NCBI GenBank assembly: GCA_027023145.1
Contig: JALVWV010000006.1
Span: 1-5,273 of the forward strand
Source of the DNA: Campylobacteraceae bacterium
GTDB lineage: Bacteria; Campylobacterota; Campylobacteria; Campylobacterales; Sulfurovaceae
Length of the DNA: 5,273 nt
Reading direction: 5' to 3'
Shown: in pieces, positions 1-3,790 of the stretch
How positions within the stretch are numbered: the first letter of the stretch is position 1
How the letters are laid out: each line of letters begins with the position of its first letter
The notes under the pieces: model-generated
What the model saw: the letters and a program-made list of their open reading frames with translations, nothing else
Database searches by the model: none
Told to the model about the DNA's origin: nothing
Position numbers and translations under genes: made by a program

Positions 1-1
1 C

Positions 2-721
2 ACCGAGGAAGGGCGCCTCTCATGTGCCCACGCTCATGCCATCGCCGCCAAAACCCAGACGAGCCCTCAAGAAGTCGGAGATCTTGCCCGCGAGATGGAT
101 GTCCGTATCAGCGCCTGTGACCTGGGTCAGTTTGGCCATCAACCTCTCGGAACCTTTCGGGAAGATGTCTACGATAATCTCAAAGGGATCGCCGACGACG
201 AGGGGCGGATCTACTGCAAAAATGCCCGCCTCCTCGCCCGCCGCTCCAATCTCAAAACCGTCCGCACCGCGCTGCTCGAGGGGGGATTGGATATCGTCCA
301 CTGCGAATTGGGGTGCTTCACCGAAAAGCGTCGAAGCCGCTGGTACGTCAAAACCAAAACCTGGATCGAAAATCAGAAAGGAGAGTTGCTGTTCGGGAAA
401 GGTAAAACCGAAATCCTCGATGAGATCCGCACCCACGGCCAAGTCGAAGCCGCCGCAGATGCCCTCGGCATGGATCACGACCGCGCCTGGGAACACATCC
501 GCATCCTCCAAAGAAACATCGAAGACCCCCTCGTCGAAGGGGAAGAGACCCTCGACCTGACCACCAAAGCCGAAGTGCTCCTATCCGCTTGGAGACAGCT
601 TGAGCGCGAAGTCAAAGAGTTTACCGATCGTCGTTTCAAAGAGCTTGTGCTCAAAGAGCGGGGGTCAAAAACCTGGAAAACGCCAAAAGTGGCTAATGAG
701 GCGGAGCGTCAATCGGCGTGA
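2..721 (+). CDS. ModE-like winged-helix regulator with duplicated Cys module, 5' truncated by window
   Basis: The reading frame is open from base 2 to the TGA at 719-721 (239 visible codons), so the gene begins upstream; the ATG at 95 is internal because the conserved module already runs before it. Numbering from the first visible codon, residues 4-44 and 68-106 are two copies of one module with the pattern G-R-[LI]-x-C-x2-A ... C-x-L-G-x-F. Residues about 135-178 are a helix-turn-helix segment with the ModE-type signature AAADALGMDHDRAWEHIRILQ ending in PLV, followed by LTTKAEVLLSAWRQLE, which matches the end of the ModE DNA-binding domain. No TOBE (molybdate-binding) domain is present at the C-terminus, which is instead a short charged tail. 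The likely role is a cytoplasmic DNA-binding regulator. A link to molybdenum, tungsten or formate dehydrogenase genes is inferred from the family and from nearby selA/selB. The Cys residues could bind metal, but this is unproven. Confidence 0.75.
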   Translation, partial: TEEGRLSCAHAHAIAAKTQTSPQEVGDLAREMDVRISACDLGQFGHQPLGTFREDVYDNLKGIADDEGRIYCKNARLLARRSNLKTVRTALLEGGLDIVHCELGCFTEKRRSRWYVKTKTWIENQKGELLFGKGKTEILDEIRTHGQVEAAADALGMDHDRAWEHIRILQRNIEDPLVEGEETLDLTTKAEVLLSAWRQLEREVKEFTDRRFKELVLKERGSKTWKTPKVANEAERQSA

Positions 722-734
722 GGGGTCTCCGCCT
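699..734. repeat. inverted repeat spanning the convergent gene ends
   Basis: AGGCGGAG at 699-706 is perfectly complementary to CTCCGCCT at 727-734, with a 20-base loop. The loop contains both stop codons of the converging genes (TCA at 709-711 for the minus-strand gene, TGA at 719-721 for the plus-strand gene). It could slow or end transcription from both sides, but neither side has the T-run of a classical intrinsic terminator, and the arms lie in coding sequence. Termination is therefore only a guess. Confidence 0.35.
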
Positions 735-1404
735 GTCGATACGCCATCACCAAGTTGAAACACAGCTCGGTCAACAGCATCAAATCGCTCATCGAGAGGA
801 TCTCAAGAAACGGCATTTCCGGGGTCAATGTGCCAAAATCAACACGGAGATCGACTCCGTACGCTTCGACCGGAGCGACAATCTCAGGCAGATCTTTCCG
901 GTAGCGAAACCGGAATTCTACCTCCGTCGGCCGTCCCATCCGTACGATCCGCTTGCGGCGCCCCTCATAGTCTTTGGCATTCAGGAGAATTTCGGCGTGG
1001 GTGTTGTGGGAGAGGACGTTGCGGACAAACGCGACGATATCGATGAAGTTTTCATATCGCGCTTCTCCCAGTCGCTTGATCAGAAACGTACGAAAGGGTG
1101 AATCCTCCCGCAATGCTTCGAGCATCCCCATCGCCACCCCCCGAAAGGCATTGAACTCGACAAAATACTCAAACAGCGACCCTTCTCCCTCAGGGGTGGC
1201 ATACTCATGGCGCAGCACCGTCTCGATCAACTCTCCGTCAAACACATACGGCACACCCCCCTCAAACACTTTTACCAACCGAGGCGGCACTCGATCGGCC
1301 AACTCCTCCCGACGGCTCCAGAGGGCAAAAAACTCCCCGGCATGGAGGAAATAAAAGTTTTGTTCGACCAGCAACAAAGCATCGTCGATGGGGGTGGCAG
1401 TCAT
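709..1404 (-). CDS. hypothetical protein with HEPN-type Rx4H motif
   Basis: This encodes about 231 residues from the ATG at 1404; an in-frame GTG sits directly before it at 1407. The Shine-Dalgarno AAAGAGG lies 6 bases from the GTG or 9 from the ATG, so either start is possible. At about residues 119-135 the helix FIDIVAFVRNVLSHN holds R128-N-V-L-S-H133, the Rx4H pattern with a polar residue after Arg that marks HEPN domains. HEPN domains are often metal-independent RNases or toxin partners. The C-terminal part (VDFGTLTPEMPFLEILSMSDLMLLTELCFNL) resembles plasmid-type HEPN proteins of the pEK499_p136 kind, from memory. There is no signal peptide or membrane segment, so it should be cytoplasmic. 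It starts 29 bases after the toxin stop and may be in the same transcript, but its base composition is GC-rich like the core genes. RNase activity is inferred, not shown; a non-catalytic HEPN fold is the alternative. Confidence 0.6.
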   Translation of the reverse strand: MTATPIDDALLLVEQNFYFLHAGEFFALWSRREELADRVPPRLVKVFEGGVPYVFDGELIETVLRHEYATPEGEGSLFEYFVEFNAFRGVAMGMLEALREDSPFRTFLIKRLGEARYENFIDIVAFVRNVLSHNTHAEILLNAKDYEGRRKRIVRMGRPTEVEFRFRYRKDLPEIVAPVEAYGVDLRVDFGTLTPEMPFLEILSMSDLMLLTELCFNLVMAYRQAETPHAD

Positions 1405-1433
1405 CACGCAATACCTCTTTTTGAAAAATACAT

Positions 1434-1739
1434 CTATCGTCCCAGCATACTTTTTATGATTTCTGCAGGGTCTTTGCGTGTATGGAAAACACCATAAACA
1501 ACCACGAAGTCCCCTCTGATCCGATAATAGATCGCATAAGGGAAACGCCCGGAAAGTATTCTTCTAAAGTCAAGAAAAACCAGTTGGTACATGCGTGGGA
1601 AAAATCTTTGAGGATCCAATTTACTGTAGATTTCAGAAAGGAATGTCTCACCCAAACCACTGGATTGCTTTTCATACCAAAGATAAGCCGAGAAAATATC
1701 TTCCTCGACCTCGTCAACAAAACGGATAGAGAAACTCAT
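1434..1739 (-). CDS. ParE/RelE-family toxin of a type II toxin-antitoxin pair
   Basis: This is a 101-residue protein, the normal length for ParE/RelE superfamily toxins. Recognisable parts are the N-terminal beta-strand and helix (VDEVEEDIFSAYLWYEKQSSGLGETFLSEI, residues 8-37), the RR-x4-RFPY-x-IYYRI core (about 59-74), and the closing strand VVVYGVFHTRKDP (about 79-91). This is the arrangement of chromosomal ParE-like toxins whose targets are DNA gyrase or ribosome-bound mRNA; which target applies cannot be told from sequence. The start is fixed by the ATGA overlap with the upstream antitoxin (1736-1739), which gives translational coupling. The region is AT-richer than selA and selB, which suggests acquisition by transfer. 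It appears intact and full length. Confidence 0.85.
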   Translation of the reverse strand: MSFSIRFVDEVEEDIFSAYLWYEKQSSGLGETFLSEIYSKLDPQRFFPRMYQLVFLDFRRILSGRFPYAIYYRIRGDFVVVYGVFHTRKDPAEIIKSMLGR

Positions 1740-1987
1740 TTTCGCGCCGAAACCCTCTTTTGAAGCTCGCTGAGATCCATGAAGTTTTTCGGATCACTAT
1801 TTGCATATTTATCCATACGCTTTTGTAATTCTCTTTTGTGAGAAGAGGGAATATCTTCATGCAAATTCACATCTATAAATCGTTCAATCGCTTCTGAAAC
1901 AAAATCCTGTAATTGCACCTTTTTTTCCTGGAGCAGATAGGTGAGCTTCTTTTCCAAAGCAGGATTGTCAATTTGCAGTTGCAACAT
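1736..1987 (-). CDS. small antitoxin, probably ribbon-helix-helix-like
   Basis: This encodes 83 residues from the ATG at 1987. A longer frame extends back to 2077, but the start at 1987 has a good Shine-Dalgarno (AAAGGAAAT just upstream), and the extra residues would cover the promoter. The N-terminus MLQLQIDNPALEKKL is a short beta-strand followed by helices (LLQEKKVQLQDFVSEAIERFI), as in MetJ/Arc-type or related antitoxins that dimerise and bind DNA. The C-terminal part is charged (HKRELQKRMDKYANSDPKNF and onward) and is the probable toxin-wrapping segment. Its role is to neutralise the toxin encoded just downstream and probably to repress its own promoter. The stop codon overlaps the toxin start. 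The family assignment rests on pattern and context only. Confidence 0.75.
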   Translation of the reverse strand: MLQLQIDNPALEKKLTYLLQEKKVQLQDFVSEAIERFIDVNLHEDIPSSHKRELQKRMDKYANSDPKNFMDLSELQKRVSARK

Positions 1988-2026
1988 AGGATTTCCTTTG
2001 GGAGACGAATAATGTTTCTTGAAAAA

Positions 2027-2035
2027 ATTATAGCA
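2027..2035 (-). promoter_or_regulatory. extended -10 promoter of the toxin-antitoxin operon
   Basis: Read on the minus strand this is TGCTATAAT: a consensus -10 box (TATAAT, 2032-2027) with the TG of an extended -10. No convincing -35 hexamer is seen, which is common for sigma-70 promoters of Campylobacterota. The expected transcript start is near 2020, giving a leader of about 33 bases before the antitoxin ATG at 1987. Confidence 0.65.
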
Positions 2036-2084
2036 TAAAATACTGGGGTACCGTTTCTGCTCGAATTTTTCAACCACATTCAGC

Positions 2085-2090
2085 TATACT
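2085..2090 (+). promoter_or_regulatory. candidate -10 box for selA
   Basis: TATACT lies 55 bases before the selA ATG, with a T-run at 2066-2070 upstream but no clear -35 hexamer. The transcript would start near 2097. It is divergent from the toxin-antitoxin promoter, with about 50 bases between the two -10 boxes, so a repressor or polymerase bound at one could affect the other. Confidence 0.4.
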
Positions 2091-2145
2091 TATCCCAAAC
2101 TATTTCCTGATGCAACGGTTCGTTGCCCACACTAAAGGATACACC

Positions 2146-3486
2146 ATGAGCAACCTCTACCGCTCCATCCCAAAAATCGACAAACTGCTGACCCACGATG
2201 CCTTTGGCGGGTACAACACCGCCCTGCTGACCGAAGCGATCCGCGACGCCATCGATGCGCTGCGTGCTGCGATCAGTGCCGGGACGATCACCGCTATCGA
2301 CCACGAAGCGCTCATCGCTGACATTGTCCGGCGGTACGAGACGGCGCTGACCCCCTCCCTCCAGCCGGTCATCAATGCCACCGGGGTGATCATCCACACC
2401 AACCTCGGCCGCAGTCCCATCGATCCGGAGCTTTTCGATGCTGCACGCGACATCGCTACGGGGTACTGCAACCTCGAATACGATCTCGATGCCGGCAAGC
2501 GGGGCGACCGCTACGTCCACACCGCTGGGGCACTTCGGGATCTGCTCGGCGTCGAGGATGCCCTGATCGTCAACAACAACGCCGCCGCGGTTTTTCTCAT
2601 TCTCAACACCTTTGCCCAAGGGCGCGAAGCGGTGGTCTCACGCGGAGAACTTGTCGAGATCGGGGGGAGTTTCCGCATCCCCGATGTGATGGCTGCCAGC
2701 GGAGCCAGGCTGGTCGAAGTGGGTACGACTAACAAAACCAAAATCCGCGACTATGAAAACGCTCTCACCCCCGAGACCGCCATGCTGATGAAAGTGCACA
2801 AATCCAACTACACCATCGAAGGGTTCAGCGCCGAAGCCGCTATTGAGGATATTTCCGCACTGGCTCGCACCCATGACCTCATCGACTACTACGATCTGGG
2901 GAGTGCGTATCTGCCAGAATTGCCGTGGGGTTTGAGCCAGGCTGAGCCTTCGATCCTCCGCATGATAGAGAACCCTCCTGCCTTGATGAGCTTCAGTGGG
3001 GACAAGCTGCTCGGCAGTGTGCAAGCCGGGATCATCGTCGGCCGCCGCGACCTCATCGCCCGTCTCAAGCGCAACCAGATCCTGCGGATGTTCCGCGTCG
3101 ACAAGATCACCCTCAGCCTCCTCGAGCGCACCGTGCTGGCGTACCGACAGAAGGACTACGACCGCATCCCGATCCTGCAGATGCTCTTTGCAACCCCTGA
3201 GACGCTCAAAGAGAGAGCAAAAGCTCTCCAGCCCCGGCTCGCCATCCCATCAAAAGTCCTCCCCGGCGAAAGCTACGTCGGCGGCGGCACCATGCCGGGA
3301 CGTCGCATCCCCACCGTCACCCTTGCCCTCGAAGGCGATCCCCAAGCCCTCGAATCCCACTTCCGCACCCACCACATTATCGGCCGGATCGAATCGGATC
3401 GGTTTGTGCTGGATATGCGGACGGTGGGTGAGAGGGATTTTGAGGCGATCACGCAGGCGAGTGAGGAATTGGGAATTAGGAATTAG
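2146..3486 (+). CDS. selA: L-seryl-tRNA(Sec) selenium transferase (selenocysteine synthase)
   Basis: SelA is a PLP enzyme that converts Ser-tRNA(Sec) plus selenophosphate to Sec-tRNA(Sec) in the cytoplasm as a large ring-shaped oligomer. The protein has 446 residues against 463 in E. coli. The start at 2146 follows AAAGGA by 6 bases; an in-frame ATG at 2110 has no such site and would add 12 unmatched residues. Visible family motifs are INATGVIIHTNLGRSP (76-91), YCNLEYDLDAGKRGDR, VNNNAAAVFLILNTF, RGELVEIGGSFRIPDVM, VGTTNKTKIRDYENAL and the PLP site SFSGDKLLG, with Lys287 as the Schiff-base lysine after Asp286. Arg89, Arg314 and Arg317 fall where I recall the substrate-binding arginines of Aquifex SelA. 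After the PLP lysine the usual GGPQAG reads GSVQAG. The last residues (ELGIRN) and the TAG stop are made by a heptad repeat, so the C-terminus may be acquired. selB follows after a 300-base spacer. Confidence 0.97.
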   Translation: MSNLYRSIPKIDKLLTHDAFGGYNTALLTEAIRDAIDALRAAISAGTITAIDHEALIADIVRRYETALTPSLQPVINATGVIIHTNLGRSPIDPELFDAARDIATGYCNLEYDLDAGKRGDRYVHTAGALRDLLGVEDALIVNNNAAAVFLILNTFAQGREAVVSRGELVEIGGSFRIPDVMAASGARLVEVGTTNKTKIRDYENALTPETAMLMKVHKSNYTIEGFSAEAAIEDISALARTHDLIDYYDLGSAYLPELPWGLSQAEPSILRMIENPPALMSFSGDKLLGSVQAGIIVGRRDLIARLKRNQILRMFRVDKITLSLLERTVLAYRQKDYDRIPILQMLFATPETLKERAKALQPRLAIPSKVLPGESYVGGGTMPGRRIPTVTLALEGDPQALESHFRTHHIIGRIESDRFVLDMRTVGERDFEAITQASEELGIRN

Positions 3487-3492
3487 GAATTT
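3465..3492. repeat. four-copy GGAATT heptad array across the selA stop codon
   Basis: GGAATT begins at 3465, 3472, 3479 and 3486, an exact 7-base period; the seventh bases are G, A, A and T. The array encodes the last SelA residues and its TAG stop. Because 7 is not a multiple of 3, each added or lost unit would shift the frame at the SelA C-terminus. Confidence 0.8.
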
Positions 3493-3498
3493 TGGTTT

Positions 3499-3515
3499 GC
3501 GTTGCGTGGCAACGC
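3499..3515. repeat. perfect 7-bp hairpin after selA
   Basis: GCGTTGC (3499-3505) and GCAACGC (3509-3515) form a perfect stem with loop GTG. The following bases (TTATATTG) are only mildly T-rich, so it is a poor intrinsic terminator. The motif GCGTTGC occurs again at 3647-3653 inside the neighbouring 100-bp element, which suggests repeat-derived DNA. Confidence 0.6.
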
Positions 3516-3525
3516 TTATATTGTT

Positions 3526-3572
3526 GGGGACGCGACTTCAGTCGCGTTGAGTGGGACTGAAGTCCCAGCCCC
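3526..3572. repeat. REP-like inverted pair (two GACTGAAGTC hairpins)
   Basis: Two 23-base copies lie head to head, 3526-3548 (minus sense) and 3550-3572 (plus sense), separated by the single base 3549. Each forms a hairpin with the same core GACTGAAGTC (loop TGAA) and each is followed by CCCC. Between copies, two stem pairs differ in a compensatory way (C-G versus G-C, and C-G versus T-A), so both stems are kept. This is the build of REP/BIME elements, which are commonly mobilised by IS200-like RAYT (Y1) transposases; no such gene is in the window. A TTTT at 3573-3576 follows the second hairpin, so weak terminator action for selA is possible. Confidence 0.7.
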
Positions 3573-3584
3573 TTTTGCAGCGTC

Positions 3585-3684
3585 CGCGTAGGGTGCGTAA
3601 TTGCGCACCTTCCAACGGTTGTGTGAGAAGGAACTTTTGATCAATCGCGTTGCAATTTTGGTGTGCTGTTGCACACCCTACGCG
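3585..3684. mobile_element. 100-bp MITE-like element with 25-bp structured inverted arms
   Basis: The left arm (3585-3609) and the reverse complement of the right arm (3660-3684) match at 20 of 25 positions, the first 11 (CGCGTAGGGTG) without a mismatch. Each arm also folds on itself: GGTGCG/CGCACC on the left and GGTGTGC/GCACACC on the right. All five differences between the arms are structure-neutral. The 50-base centre (3610-3659) contains the palindrome TTGATCAA and no gene. GTAGGGTGCG...CGCACC repeats of this look are, from memory, scattered through many bacterial genomes. No clear target-site duplication was seen, so mobility is inferred. Confidence 0.65.
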
Positions 3685-3701
3685 ATACCTGAAATAAACA
3701 C

Positions 3702-3707
3702 AAGGAG
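3702..3707 (+). promoter_or_regulatory. strong Shine-Dalgarno AAGGAG, displaced from selB
   Basis: AAGGAG is 5 bases before the ATG at 3713 and is the best ribosome-binding site in the spacer. It serves the 25-codon ORF directly, whereas the selB ATG at 3787 has only AAAGGGG ahead of it. It may be the original selB site. Confidence 0.8.
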
Positions 3708-3712
3708 ACCCC

Positions 3713-3790
3713 ATGAACCCCCTCCCAAAAAATCTACCCACTACCCTCTACCCACTACCCACTAAGCCCCCCAAAGGGGTGCGCCCATGA
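3713..3790 (+). CDS. 25-codon Pro-rich upstream ORF overlapping the selB start
   Basis: The ORF runs from an ATG preceded by AAGGAG to a TGA at 3788-3790, which overlaps the selB ATG at 3787 as ATGA. The peptide starts MNPLPKNLP and ends KPPKGVRP; 8 of 25 residues are proline, with one Pro-Pro pair and Pro as the last residue, features known to slow elongation or termination. Much of it is encoded by a tandem 14-mer, so the peptide itself may have no function. Its translation would bring ribosomes to the selB start by termination-reinitiation. It could be a leader ORF with a regulatory role or simply a by-product of a small insertion behind the selB ribosome-binding site. Confidence 0.5.
   Translation: MNPLPKNLPTTLYPLPTKPPKGVRP
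3733..3760. repeat. tandem 14-mer TCTACCCACTACCC x2, G-quadruplex-capable on minus strand
   Basis: Two perfect copies of the 14-mer lie at 3733-3746 and 3747-3760, followed by a partial ACTA. On the minus strand this gives four GGG tracts separated by 4-base loops (TAGT, TAGA, TAGT), a regular quadruplex pattern on the template strand for selB. Confidence 0.8.
3767..3779 (+). promoter_or_regulatory. C4/G4 hairpin covering the weak selB ribosome-binding site
   Basis: CCCC (3769-3772), loop AAA, GGGG (3776-3779). The GGGG is the only Shine-Dalgarno-like sequence next to the selB ATG (7 bases away), so the hairpin would hide it unless ribosomes translating the upstream ORF open it. The stem is short; the effect is inferred. 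Confidence 0.4.

Larger units (their letters stand above)
3710..3790. repeat. CCCATGA direct repeats bounding a 74-bp segment
   Basis: CCCATGA occurs at 3710-3716 and 3784-3790, offset by 74 bases. The first copy is the start of the short ORF, the second is the start of selB. Removing one copy with the segment between would join AAGGAG to the selB ATG at the same 5-base spacing. It looks like an insertion with a 7-bp duplication, although 7 bp around a start codon could also be chance. Confidence 0.5.

Noticed and set aside
20..560. Open frames on both strands over the ModE-like gene
   Set aside because: The frame from base 2 carries the helix-turn-helix and the duplicated module; the others are shadows of it with no recognisable domain.
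1988..2077. N-terminal extension of the antitoxin from 2077
   Set aside because: It would begin upstream of the extended -10 promoter; the start at 1987 has a good ribosome-binding site.
2110..2145. Upstream ATG at 2110 as the selA start
   Set aside because: It has no Shine-Dalgarno and would lie only about 13 bases after the predicted transcript start; the ATG at 2146 follows AAAGGA and fits the family N-terminus.
2080..2619. 179-codon minus-strand open frame opposite selA and its promoter
   Set aside because: It is antisense to the conserved SelA N-terminus, shows no motif and covers the selA promoter region.
3499..3576. Classical intrinsic terminator after selA
   Set aside because: The hairpins are present, but only a four-base T-run follows, and not directly after a stem; they fit repeat elements better, so termination is noted only as possible.
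3538..3741. 67-codon minus-strand frame in the selA-selB spacer
   Set aside because: It is built from the REP pair, the 100-bp element and the tandem 14-mer; such repeat-derived frames are not genes.
3487..3786. CRISPR array, tRNA gene (selC) or SECIS element in the spacer
   Set aside because: The repeats are not regularly spaced with unique spacers, no cloverleaf can be drawn, and there is no in-frame UGA selenoprotein gene nearby for a SECIS.
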